Source: Fen-330 sp050008465 (GTDB taxonomy: Bacteria; Acidobacteriota; Terriglobia; Bryobacterales; Bryobacteraceae). Taken from it: a stretch of 64,000 nucleotides of DNA. The notes under the pieces are model-generated. The model was given only the letters and a program-made list of their open reading frames with translations, did no database searches and was not told where the DNA came from. The stretch covers positions 1-64,000 of the forward strand of contig JBEKMO010000017.1 of the NCBI GenBank assembly GCA_050008465.1, read 5' to 3'. The position numbers were made by a program, and so were the translations under genes. How positions within the stretch are numbered: position 1 is the stretch's first letter; every line of letters starts with the position of its first letter. This document shows positions 8,398 to 16,204 of this stretch, piece after piece.

Positions 8398-8929
8398 GCA
8401 AGTCACCTCATTTTGGCTTCGACTTCGTTACCGGCAGGACGACCAATCACCGGTTTAGGATTTCAGACGTCCTTTAGCTGGTTATGGGTACAAGCCGCCT
8501 CGAAAATGTGGAAGTTCCGGGTTTGTGGTGGGTGACGATGGCTGGTGGCGGGGCCGGTGAGCCGAGAACCGTTTCCCGAGAAGGTCAAAGGCCTGGGATT
8601 GCTGCGATTGTTGGTTGTCCCAGCCCCGAGCGGAGGTTCCCACCCAGGGCTGCGACCTGCGGCAGCCGAGGATTCCTCGACGGACCTGCCCAACGATCGG
8701 CACTGGCCCCGAGCAGGGATGCGCAACTTGCAGAAAACACGGGCAACTACTGCCGCCGGAAGTGGCGGCTGGCGACACAAGGCGGTCGGGAGCTGCGGCC
8801 CCGTGGTTCAGAATCGACGAGCTCCAACCTGGCTCCATGGGCCTGACCGACTCCATCAGCGCCCCAGGCCCCGCTGCCTCGGGAGGCCACACCGGCAGCC
8901 GTTCCAGGGCGTGGTCCGGCTCCGGCCTC
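8398..8929. other. Long intergenic region with no supported gene
   Basis: About 530 bases lie between the start of the VWFA gene and the small peptide gene behind isocitrate dehydrogenase. Overlapping frames exist on both strands, but their translations are rich in R, G, P and S, lack ribosome binding sites and resemble nothing known. The second copy of the TTCCGGGTTTGT word is at 8515-8526. Confidence 0.4.
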
Positions 8930-9037
8930 TCAATAGAAACCCGGAAGGGCCAGATAATGAGACCCGCGCACCAGGCAGACCAAACCCAGCAACACGACAC
9001 ACCCGACGGTCGCGAGAATCCGCCTCTTTGCCTCCAT
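8930..9037 (-). CDS. Small membrane peptide (35 aa) behind icd
   Basis: A 35-codon frame has an unusually good ribosome binding site, AAAGGAGG, 6 bases before its ATG. The product starts MEAKRRILATVGCVVLLGLV and ends in YLALPGFY: a short basic start, one hydrophobic helix, and a short aromatic tail. It begins 18 bases after the stop of the isocitrate dehydrogenase gene on the same strand and is probably co-transcribed with it. No family is recognised. The ribosome binding site and helix are the evidence that it is real. Confidence 0.5.
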   Translation of the reverse strand: MEAKRRILATVGCVVLLGLVCLVRGSHYLALPGFY

Positions 9038-9055
9038 CGAACGCCTCCTTTCCGT

Positions 9056-10261
9056 TCAGGCCATGTTGCTGGCGATGGCGGCGGCGAATTCGCTGGTCTT
9101 GAGCTTGGTGGCGCCTTCCATCTGGCGGTGGAGGTCGTAGGTGACGCGCTTCTGGCGGATGGTCTCGGTGATTCCCTTTTCGATCAGGTCCGAGACCTCT
9201 CGCCAGCCCATGAACTTGAACATCATGGAGCCGGACAGGATCAGGCTGGAGGGGTTGATCATGTCCAGACCGGCGTACTTGGGCGCGGTACCGTGCGTGG
9301 CCTCGAACATGCCGTACTCGTCGCCGATATTGGCCCCGGGCGCCATGCCCAATCCGCCTACCTGCGCCGCGCAGGCGTCCGAGAGGTAGTCGCCGTTGAG
9401 GTTGGGCGTGGCGAGCACTTCGTATTCGTCGGGCCGCAGGAGCACCTGCTGGAACATGGAATCGGCGATGCGGTCTTTGATGAGGATCCTGCCGGGCGGA
9501 AGCGCGCCGGAGAGGTCCTTCTCGGCGATGCAGACGTCGGGGAACTCATCCCTGGCGACTTCATAGCCCCAGTCGCGGAAAGCGCCCTCGGTGAACTTCA
9601 TGATGTTGCCCTTGTGCACGAGGGTGACGCTGCGGTGGCCGTTTTCGATGGCATAGAGAATGGCGCGCCGCACCAGCCGCTTGGAGCCGGTAACGCTCAT
9701 GGGCTTGATGCCGATGCCGGAGTCGGGCCGGATCTTCTTGCCCATCTGGGTGCAGAGGAAATCGATCACCTGCTTGGCTTCGGGCGTGCCCTCGCGCCAC
9801 TCGATGCCCGCGTAGACGTCCTCGGTGTTCTCGCGGAGGATGACCACGTTGAGCAGCTCGGGGTGTTTGACCGGCGAGGGGACCCCGGCGTAGTAGCGGA
9901 CCGGGCGCCAGCAGACGTAGAGGTCGAGGAGTTGCCGCAGGGTGACGTTCAGGCTGCGGATGCCGCCACCGACCGGCGTGGTCAGGGGGCCCTTGATGGC
10001 GATGTGGTACTGGCGGATGGCGTCGAGGGTCGCCTGAGGCAGCCAGTCGTGGAAGGCGTTGTAGGCCTTCTCCCCCGCGAGCACTTCGAGCCAGACGATC
10101 GAGCGCTTGCCACCGTAGGCGCGCTCGACCGCGGCGTCGAAGACCACGCGGGACGCTTTCCAGATATCCGGGCCGGTGCCGTCGCCCTCAATAAAGGGAA
10201 TGATGGGGTTGTCCGGCACGAGGAATTTGCCGTTCTGAACTTGAATCGCTTGACCGTCCAT
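9056..10261 (-). CDS. icd: Isocitrate dehydrogenase, NADP-dependent
   Basis: The enzyme converts isocitrate to 2-oxoglutarate and CO2 in the TCA cycle. The 401-residue sequence follows E. coli Icd closely: TTPVGGGIRSLNVTLRQ with the phosphorylatable serine region, RENTEDVYAGIEW, LVHKGNIMKFTEGAFRDWGY, NLNGDYLSDACAAQVGG, and EATHGTAPKYAG. The Lys-Tyr pair in APKYAG and the later tyrosine in VTYDLHRQ match the residues that select NADP in the E. coli enzyme. The start is the ATG at 10261, preceded by GGAGG at 5 bases; the frame extends 6 codons further up. A small membrane peptide follows and a flavodoxin-like gene lies in front on the same strand. No AceK kinase gene is nearby. Confidence 0.95.
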   Translation of the reverse strand: MDGQAIQVQNGKFLVPDNPIIPFIEGDGTGPDIWKASRVVFDAAVERAYGGKRSIVWLEVLAGEKAYNAFHDWLPQATLDAIRQYHIAIKGPLTTPVGGGIRSLNVTLRQLLDLYVCWRPVRYYAGVPSPVKHPELLNVVILRENTEDVYAGIEWREGTPEAKQVIDFLCTQMGKKIRPDSGIGIKPMSVTGSKRLVRRAILYAIENGHRSVTLVHKGNIMKFTEGAFRDWGYEVARDEFPDVCIAEKDLSGALPPGRILIKDRIADSMFQQVLLRPDEYEVLATPNLNGDYLSDACAAQVGGLGMAPGANIGDEYGMFEATHGTAPKYAGLDMINPSSLILSGSMMFKFMGWREVSDLIEKGITETIRQKRVTYDLHRQMEGATKLKTSEFAAAIASNMA

Positions 10262-10293
10262 AGCAGCCTCCAGTATCAAAGCCTACCGCGAAT

Positions 10294-10869
10294 TCAGCCG
10301 TGAGTCTTCTTGAGCAGCCAGGCCATGTTGCGGCCCAGGACTTTCATGGTCGCGATGCCTTCGGCGTCGTTCTCGACTTCGCCCTTTTCGCGGCCGATGC
10401 CGATGTTCCAGTAAGACGAGCCGGGCACGATCATTTCGCTGATGAGGAAGAAGTGGTTGAGCGCGTCGAAGGCATGGATAGCGCCGGCGCGGCGCACCGC
10501 CACCACCGCCGCACCGATTTTGCGGCGGAGCAGGAAGCCATTGGCGCGGGCGACCATGCAGGCGCGGTCGATGAGGGCCTTAATCTCGGGGGAGATGTCG
10601 GCAACGTAGGTGGGGGAGCCCAGCAGGATGCCGTCGGCCGCCGCCATCTTGCCGATGAACTCGTTGCCCATGTCGTTCTTCTGGCCGCAGCGGCCGTCCT
10701 TGCGGCTGGAGCAGGTGTAGCAGGCCAGGCAGCCGTGGATCTTCGCGCCGCTGAGCTGGATCAGCTCGGTTTCGATGCCTTCCTTCTCGAGCTCGGCGAG
10801 CACGTACCGGAGCAAAATGGCGGTGTTGCCGTCCTTGCGCGCGCTGCCGTTGAATGCGATGACTTTCAT
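10294..10869 (-). CDS. NADPH-dependent FMN reductase / iron-sulfur flavoprotein family
   Basis: The 191-residue protein starts MKVIAFNGSARKDGNTA, the phosphate-binding loop of the flavodoxin-like NAD(P)H-dependent FMN reductases, and continues with GCLACYTCSSRKDGRCGQKND, a cysteine cluster like that of archaeal-type iron-sulfur flavoproteins, and ADGILLGSPTYVADISPEIK, which contacts the flavin. Members transfer electrons between reduced nicotinamide and FMN; the Cys residues may hold a 4Fe-4S cluster or act as redox thiols. It lies 32 bases upstream of icd on the same strand and may be co-transcribed. The physiological substrate is not evident. Confidence 0.85.
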   Translation of the reverse strand: MKVIAFNGSARKDGNTAILLRYVLAELEKEGIETELIQLSGAKIHGCLACYTCSSRKDGRCGQKNDMGNEFIGKMAAADGILLGSPTYVADISPEIKALIDRACMVARANGFLLRRKIGAAVVAVRRAGAIHAFDALNHFFLISEMIVPGSSYWNIGIGREKGEVENDAEGIATMKVLGRNMAWLLKKTHG

Positions 10870-11136
10870 GAGGAACAGGATAGCGTAGATGGCGCCGGTC
10901 GAGCAGCTACTCGCAGAGACAGCGTGTACATCAGCCTTTCTTGGCCCACTTCCCGGAAGCGGCTTCGCGACAGTGATCGCAGTTCCCGCTCAGGGCGGAT
11001 TAACAGGATGCTGTCCAGGAGGAACTTGGCGAATCCGGTCAATTCCCCTGAATGGCGACTGCGCGCTCAAGTGCATCGGGGCCCGAAGGGCTGGTCTTGT
11101 CACCAAGGCGTCGGATTTCCGGCGCGGTGGCCATTT

Positions 11137-11631
11137 CTAACATTTGCGGCGCCAAGCGTGTTTCCCGTATACATCACCGAGGGTCGCAACGGTAGGATCG
11201 GGGAAAACATACACGACGTTGCAGTCGGCGGGATCAAATTCAAGCCGCTGATGCGATACCTCGTTTGAATCAGCATAACGAACAATCCGAGTTGCGAGCC
11301 AAGGGTTCGCGGGGTCCAATACGATGGTACCGGCATGCTTTCTCGTTCGGCCGGTGGAGTCATCGGTGTCCTGAGCGCGAACATCAAGAACTCCCGAGTC
11401 AGCCGCCCACCAATGAGGCTTTGACGACACCACCGTAAGGTCCGCCCCCTGCATCGGCGTGGTGTCAATTGTTCTACCGTGAATGTTGTAGGCCACCCAC
11501 GTGCCAACCAGTTTGCCCGCAGCCTTATAGGCCCTCCGTCGCGCCCTCAGATCCCAATGATAGTTTGCAAGGATGCTGGCAACGATTCCAGCAAGGAAGC
11601 CTATCAGCGTGCCTGCCCAGAATTCGCCCAT
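11137..11631 (-). CDS. Single-pass membrane protein of unknown function
   Basis: The 164-residue protein from the ATG at 11631 begins MGEFWAGTLIGFLAGIVAS, one membrane helix, then a basic stretch (DLRARRRAYKAAGKLVGTW) and a soluble beta-rich domain (GVLDVRAQD, HAGTIVLDPANPWLATRIVRY, LEFDPADCNVVYVFPDP). The frame extends 12 codons further but those lack hydrophobic or coding character. No family is recognised. Base composition is more AT-rich than the neighbours, as for several lone genes in this window, which may point to acquisition. It stands alone between two short non-coding stretches. Confidence 0.5.
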   Translation of the reverse strand: MGEFWAGTLIGFLAGIVASILANYHWDLRARRRAYKAAGKLVGTWVAYNIHGRTIDTTPMQGADLTVVSSKPHWWAADSGVLDVRAQDTDDSTGRTRKHAGTIVLDPANPWLATRIVRYADSNEVSHQRLEFDPADCNVVYVFPDPTVATLGDVYGKHAWRRKC

Positions 11632-11892
11632 GCGCTCATTGTAGGCGGTTTGTATCCCGCCCCTCAACGCTTGGTAGGAGATAAAGGGTCGGCCACATAC
11701 TCCAGCCTTGCCCGACCAGCTTCGGCGTGGACGACCTGCTTAGCGGTACCTCGGGCTCGCGTACGAGTCCGATGGCCCGGCGCTGGGCCGCCACTACCCT
11801 GACGCCAAACGAATGAGAAACGCCCATCGTGGAGACTGGGGAGTTCCCGGTTGCGGGCAGCCTGATTCTCCGCATTAATGTCGCGCGCCCGG

Positions 11893-12147
11893 TCAGATCG
11901 GCGAGGCGGAGTTTGGAAAGGCGCGCAGTGCCGCAACGGCTCGCTGGAGGCTCTCGGCCTCTGCCTTGGGCAGCGTGCCGCGCAGCGCCAGGGCGCGCTT
12001 GCGCAACCGATCCTTGGCCGTCGTGTCGCCCAAATAGGCTTCGATGACCTCGGCGATCACAAAGGAGAGTCCCTTTTCGCCCCTGCGCGCAGCCAGTTTC
12101 AGCAGCTTGGCCCGGTGCTCGCGGTCAAGATCGATCGTGATCCTCAC
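11893..12147 (-). CDS. Ribbon-helix-helix protein, possible antitoxin or autoregulator
   Basis: The 84-residue product starts VRITIDLDREHRAKLLKLAA, the beta-strand plus two helices of a CopG/MetJ-type ribbon-helix-helix DNA-binding domain, followed by SFVIAEVIEAYLG and a basic helical tail. The GTG at 12147 is chosen because a TACAAT -10 box lies 6 bases before it and the upstream codons would be outside the transcript; that implies a leaderless mRNA. Its promoter overlaps two palindromes that also face the divergent XRE gene. No toxin gene adjoins it, so an orphan antitoxin or a plain repressor are both possible. Confidence 0.6.
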   Translation of the reverse strand: MRITIDLDREHRAKLLKLAARRGEKGLSFVIAEVIEAYLGDTTAKDRLRKRALALRGTLPKAEAESLQRAVAALRAFPNSASPI

Positions 12148-12153
12148 AGCACG

Positions 12154-12183
12154 ATTGTACACGCAAGTGCGCGTGTATCGCAA
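12154..12183 (-). promoter_or_regulatory. Sigma70-like promoter of the RHH gene
   Basis: On the minus strand TTGCGA (12183-12178) and TACAAT (12159-12154) are separated by 18 bases. Six bases separate the -10 box from the GTG, so transcription would start at or next to the start codon. The spacer holds one palindrome and the -35 box is inside the other. Confidence 0.55.
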
Positions 12184-12194
12184 AAATGCGATAC
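12158..12194. promoter_or_regulatory. Paired palindromic operators between divergent RHH and XRE genes
   Basis: Two inverted repeats overlap by three bases: TACACGC / GCGTGTA (12158-12164 and 12171-12177, 6-base spacer) and GTATCGCA / TGCGATAC (12175-12182 and 12187-12194, spacer AAAA), the latter a perfect 8-bp dyad. They cover the -35 box and spacer of the RHH promoter, the place expected for autorepression. RHH proteins usually bind short palindromes as paired dimers and XRE proteins longer dyads, so each regulator may own one site. Confidence 0.6.
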
Positions 12195-12257
12195 TCTGAA
12201 ATCCAGATGAAGTGCCGGGCAGAAACGGTTCGCGCTGGAACGAGCTAAGGAGGTTCT

Positions 12258-12542
12258 ATGAGCACGATCGCCCGCTTGAAGAAAAAATGGCAAGCCGAGC
12301 CGGCGTTCCGCCGGGCCTATGAAGCTCTCAAACCCGAGTTCGCCGTCGCACGGCAGTTGATCGCGGCCCGGCATCGCGCGGGGCTGAGCCAGGCCGAGGT
12401 GGCGCGCAGGATGGGGACGACGCAGTCGACGGTTGCCCGCCTTGAGAGCGGACAGCGGCTGCCTGCGCTGAGCAGTCTGCAGCGGTATGCGGACGCAATC
12501 GGCCACAGGCTGGATGTGCGGCTGGTGCAGGCTCACAGGTGA
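12258..12542 (+). CDS. XRE-family helix-turn-helix protein, HigA-type orphan antitoxin
   Basis: The 94-residue protein has an N-terminal region (ARLKKKWQAEPAFRRAYEAL) as in HigA-like antitoxins, then a lambda-Cro/XRE helix-turn-helix: LIAARHRAGLSQAEVARRMG, TTQSTVARLESGQRLPALSS and a C-terminal LQRYADAIGHRLDVRL. The ATG has a good ribosome binding site, AAGGAGG, 5 bases in front. In HigBA pairs a RelE/HigB toxin gene precedes the antitoxin; here only a 20-codon frame (12186-12248) remains between it and the divergent RHH gene. The toxin is absent, so this is an orphan antitoxin or a transcription regulator. Confidence 0.75.
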   Translation: MSTIARLKKKWQAEPAFRRAYEALKPEFAVARQLIAARHRAGLSQAEVARRMGTTQSTVARLESGQRLPALSSLQRYADAIGHRLDVRLVQAHR

Positions 12543-12593
12543 GGCTGGCTGCCTCATCCGACCCCCGGTGCTACCATACTGTTTAACCACGAA

Positions 12594-15500
12594 ATGGGCG
12601 ATACCCCTTTTGTTCACCTGCACTGCCACTCGGACTACTCGCTGCTGGATGGCGCGTGCGGGGTCAACCAACTGGTGAATGCGGTGGCCGAGCTGGGGAT
12701 GCCGGCCGTGGCGCTGACCGATCACGGGAACCTGTTCGGCGCGGTGCACTTCTATAACGCGGCGCGGGAGAAAGGGGTGCAGCCGATCATCGGCTGCGAG
12801 GTGTACGTCTCGCAGCAGGGGCACAAAAGCCGCTCGGAGTCGGACCGGTACAACCACCTGGTGCTGCTGTGCGAGAACCAGGAAGGCTACCGCAACCTGA
12901 TCGACCTGGTCTCGACGGCGTACCTGGAGGGCTTTTACTACAAGCCGCGCATGGACAAGGACCTGCTGGCGCGTCACTCCAAGGGGCTGATCGCGCTTTC
13001 GGGATGCCTGCGCGGCGACATTAACGAGACGTTGCTGGCGGACCACTACGAGGACGGGCGCCGGCTGGCCTACAGCTACGCCGACCTGTTCGGCCGGAGC
13101 AACTTCTTCCTGGAGCTTCAGAACCACGGCATGGAGCAGGACCAGCGCGCGGTGCCGCTGATGGTGCGGCTGGCGCACGACACCGGCATCCCGCTGGTCG
13201 CCACCAACGACTCCCACTACCTGCGCCGCGAGGACGCGCGCTCGCACGAAGTCATGCTGTGCATCCAGACGGGCAAGACGATGAGCGACCCGTCGCGGAT
13301 GAGGTGGCCCACGCCGGACTTCTACCTGAAGCCGCGCGCGGAGATGCTGGCGCTGTTCGGCGAACTGGAGGAGGCGCTGGACCGCACCTGGGAGATCGCC
13401 CAGCGCTGCCGCGTGCAGCTCGAGCGGGTCAAGGAGCCGTTCCCGCGCTTCGAGGTGCCCGAGGAGCACTCAACCGACTCCTACTTCGAGTATGTCGCGC
13501 GTCAGGGATACGAGGGGCGGAGGGTGCGGATCGAGGCGCTGAGCGCGGCCGGCCGGCTGAAACACCACCCCGCGGAATACGCCGAGCGGCTGGATCGGGA
13601 AATTCACATGATCCAGCAGATGAAGTTTTCGGGGTACTTCCTGATCGTCTGGGACTTCATCCGCTTCGCCAAGTCCTGCGGAATTCCGGTGGGGCCGGGA
13701 CGCGGGTCGGCGGCCGGAAGCCTGGTCAGCTACGCCATGGGCATCACGGACATCGATCCGCTGGAGTACGGGCTGCTGTTCGAACGCTTCCTGAACCCGG
13801 AACGGGTCAGCCTGCCGGATATCGACATCGACTTCTGCACGCGGCGGCGGGGGGAAGTGATCCGGTACGTCACCGAGAAGTACGGGCGGGAGCAGGTGGC
13901 GCAGATCATCACCATTGGCACGCTGGGGGCGCGGGCGGCGATCAAGGACGTCGGCCGGGTGCTGGACATGAGCTTCGCCGACGTGGACCGCATCACCAAG
14001 ATGGTTCCGAACGTCCTGAACATTTCGCTGGCGGACGCCATCCGCATGGAGCCGGGGTTCGCGCAGGCCAGCCAGAAGGACCCGCGCGTGGGCGAGGTGC
14101 TGGAAGTGGCGCGGCGGCTGGAAGGCATGGCGCGCAACGCCGGAGTGCACGCAGCGGGGGTAGTGATCGCGCCGCAGCCGCTCAAGGAACTCGTGCCGCT
14201 CTACCGCACGAACAAGGACGAAATCGTCACCCAGTACGACATGTCCGGCCTGGAGAAGCTCTCGCTTCTCAAGATGGATTTCCTGGGGCTGACCACGCTG
14301 ACGCTGATTCACGACGCGGTCGAGCTGATCGAGAAGCACCGCGGGGTGAAACTGGCGCTGGAGGAGATCCCGCTGAACGACACCAAGACGTACGAGATCT
14401 TCACCAGGGCGTTCACCAGCGGGATTTTCCAGTTCGAGTCGTCCGGGATGCGGGACATTCTGCGGCGCTACCAGCCCAGCCGGATCGAGGACCTGATCGC
14501 GTTGAACGCACTCTACCGGCCCGGCCCCATCCAGGGCGGGATGGTGGACGACTTCATCGAGCGCAAGCACGGGCGGCGGCAGATCACCTACGAGATCCTG
14601 GAGCTGAAGGACCTCCTGGAGGAGACCTACGGCGTCATCGTGTACCAGGAGCAGGTGATGCAGATCGCCAATCGCCTGGCCGGGTACTCGCTGGGGGAAG
14701 CGGACCTGCTGCGGCGGGCGATGTCGAAGAAGCAGCCCGAGGAGATGATCCGGCAGCGCGAGCGGTTCATCCATGGGGCGCTCGAGCGGGGCCATCCGCG
14801 GCGGAAGATCGAGAAGCTGTTCGACCTGATGGAGCAGTTCGCCGGGTACGGTTTCAACAAGTCGCATTCGGCGGCTTACGCCTACCTGGCCTACCTGACG
14901 GCCTACCTGAAGGCCAACTACCCGATCGATTTCATGGCCGCGCTGCTGACCTCGGAGACCGGCAACACGGCCAAGATCGTGAAGTATATCGGGGAGTGCC
15001 GCGAGATGGGGATTCGGGTGCTGCCGCCGGACGCCAATTCGAGCGAGTGGAGTTTCACACCGGATGGAGAAGCGATCCGCTTCGGACTGGGGGCCATCAA
15101 GAGCCTGGGGCAGTCGGGGGTGGAATCGATCCTGGCGGCGCGGCGCGAGGGCGGCCGGTTCCGCTCGCTGTACGACTTCTGCGAGCGCATCGACCTGGGC
15201 GCGGTGAACCGGCGGATGATCGAAAGCCTGGTCAAGGCGGGGGCCCTGGATACACTCGCCCCGGCGCGGGCGCAGCTTTTCGCGGCCGTGGAGGGCGCCA
15301 TGGAGTCCGGCCAGAGGGCCTGGCGCGACCGCCAGAACGGGCAAGCCGGCCTGTTCGCCGAGATGGTCGCCGAGGAGCCGGAGGAGCGGCCGCTGCGTCC
15401 GGTGCCGGAGTGGAGCAGCCAGGAGAGACTGGCGGGCGAGAAGGAAGTGCTGGGCTTCTACGTCACCGGCCATCCGCTCGAGCAGTATACGGCCAAGATC

Positions 15501-16049
15501 AAGGATCTGGCCTCGCACTTCACCGACACGCTGGAGGGCCTGGAGCGCGGGGTGGAGGTGCAGCTCTGCGGGATTCTGACCTCCATCCAGCGCCGGCGTA
15601 ACAAGGAAGGCCGGATCTGGGCCGCGATGCAGCTCGAGGACCTCGGCGGCAGCATCGACGCCGTGTTGTTCACCACCAACTACGAGCGCCTGATGGATCA
15701 GTTGATCGAGGACCAGGCGGTGTTCGTCAAGGGGCTGGTCCTGCCGGAGGAGAGCGGGCCGCCCAAGATCTCGATCCAGGACCTCACGCCGCTGGCGGTG
15801 GCCGGGGTGCAGTATCCCAGCCTGATCTCGATCCGCGTGCCGCTGGGCAAGCAGGCCGATGCGGCCGGGGCGTTGGGGGAGCTCTTCGCGAAGAAGCCCG
15901 GCGAGACGTCGGTCAGGCTGCGCCTGGAAAGCCCGCGGGATTTCTCGCTGATTCTCGACATTCCGCAGAAGGTGAAGCCGGACCGCGAGTTCCACCAGGA
16001 AGTGGAGCGGATCTGCGGGCCGGAGTCGATCGAGAAGCTGGCTGGGTAA
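12594..16049 (+). CDS. dnaE: DNA polymerase III subunit alpha
   Basis: This is the replicative polymerase, 1151 residues, of the normal DnaE1 length. The N-terminal PHP domain keeps all nine metal-site residues known from Mycobacterium DnaE1: His10, His12, Asp19, His44, Glu69, His88, Cys138, Asp206 and His208. The polymerase core has the catalytic aspartates Asp409 and Asp411 in PDIDIDF and Asp562 in KMDFLGL; the FINKSHSAAYAYLAYLTAYL-type segment follows near residue 765. An OB-fold (LCGILTSIQRRRNKEGRIWA) and a C-terminal domain complete it. It stands alone, 51 bases after the XRE gene, with no clear ribosome binding site in front of the ATG. A long imperfect inverted repeat follows. Confidence 0.96.
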   Translation: MGDTPFVHLHCHSDYSLLDGACGVNQLVNAVAELGMPAVALTDHGNLFGAVHFYNAAREKGVQPIIGCEVYVSQQGHKSRSESDRYNHLVLLCENQEGYRNLIDLVSTAYLEGFYYKPRMDKDLLARHSKGLIALSGCLRGDINETLLADHYEDGRRLAYSYADLFGRSNFFLELQNHGMEQDQRAVPLMVRLAHDTGIPLVATNDSHYLRREDARSHEVMLCIQTGKTMSDPSRMRWPTPDFYLKPRAEMLALFGELEEALDRTWEIAQRCRVQLERVKEPFPRFEVPEEHSTDSYFEYVARQGYEGRRVRIEALSAAGRLKHHPAEYAERLDREIHMIQQMKFSGYFLIVWDFIRFAKSCGIPVGPGRGSAAGSLVSYAMGITDIDPLEYGLLFERFLNPERVSLPDIDIDFCTRRRGEVIRYVTEKYGREQVAQIITIGTLGARAAIKDVGRVLDMSFADVDRITKMVPNVLNISLADAIRMEPGFAQASQKDPRVGEVLEVARRLEGMARNAGVHAAGVVIAPQPLKELVPLYRTNKDEIVTQYDMSGLEKLSLLKMDFLGLTTLTLIHDAVELIEKHRGVKLALEEIPLNDTKTYEIFTRAFTSGIFQFESSGMRDILRRYQPSRIEDLIALNALYRPGPIQGGMVDDFIERKHGRRQITYEILELKDLLEETYGVIVYQEQVMQIANRLAGYSLGEADLLRRAMSKKQPEEMIRQRERFIHGALERGHPRRKIEKLFDLMEQFAGYGFNKSHSAAYAYLAYLTAYLKANYPIDFMAALLTSETGNTAKIVKYIGECREMGIRVLPPDANSSEWSFTPDGEAIRFGLGAIKSLGQSGVESILAARREGGRFRSLYDFCERIDLGAVNRRMIESLVKAGALDTLAPARAQLFAAVEGAMESGQRAWRDRQNGQAGLFAEMVAEEPEERPLRPVPEWSSQERLAGEKEVLGFYVTGHPLEQYTAKIKDLASHFTDTLEGLERGVEVQLCGILTSIQRRRNKEGRIWAAMQLEDLGGSIDAVLFTTNYERLMDQLIEDQAVFVKGLVLPEESGPPKISIQDLTPLAVAGVQYPSLISIRVPLGKQADAAGALGELFAKKPGETSVRLRLESPRDFSLILDIPQKVKPDREFHQEVERICGPESIEKLAG

Positions 16050-16064
16050 GGCAAGACCGCTTGT

Positions 16065-16183
16065 GGCTTGTGGCGTGTGGCCTGTGGATTCGGCGACGAT
16101 TCAGCGGCTGGCGCTCTGTGGGGCGATAGCAGGTGCGCCGTGGCTTGTGATCCACAGGCCACTGGCCACACGCCACAAGCCAA
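16065..16183. repeat. Long imperfect inverted repeat between dnaE and accA
   Basis: The left arm (16065-16090) reads GGCTTGTGGCGTGTGGCC then TGTGGATT. The right arm (16150-16183) is its reverse complement except for a 7-base CCAGTGG insertion and the last base. About 60 bases lie in the loop. The GTGG-rich arms form a strong cruciform or RNA hairpin. No T-tract follows, so a role as terminator is uncertain; it resembles low-complexity GTGG intergenic repeats. Confidence 0.65.
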
Positions 16184-16204
16184 TCGTGGATAATTAAAGG
16201 TTAC

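Noticed and set aside
6955..8526. 12-base direct repeat (TTCCGGGTTTGT at 6955 and 8515) flanking the AT-richer VWFA gene, as possible attachment or target-site duplication
   Set aside because: No integrase or transposase is near, the word is short and its surroundings do not match further; likely chance.
13470..15995. Very long minus-strand open frame (841 codons) opposite dnaE
   Set aside because: GC-rich shadow of a conserved gene; composition and lack of recognisable domains show it is not coding. The same holds for 44530-46518, 38996-41206 and 34836-36641 on the minus strand.
16058..16190. GTGG-rich repeats as a CRISPR-like array
   Set aside because: The units are inverted arms, not regularly spaced direct repeats, and no cas genes are present.
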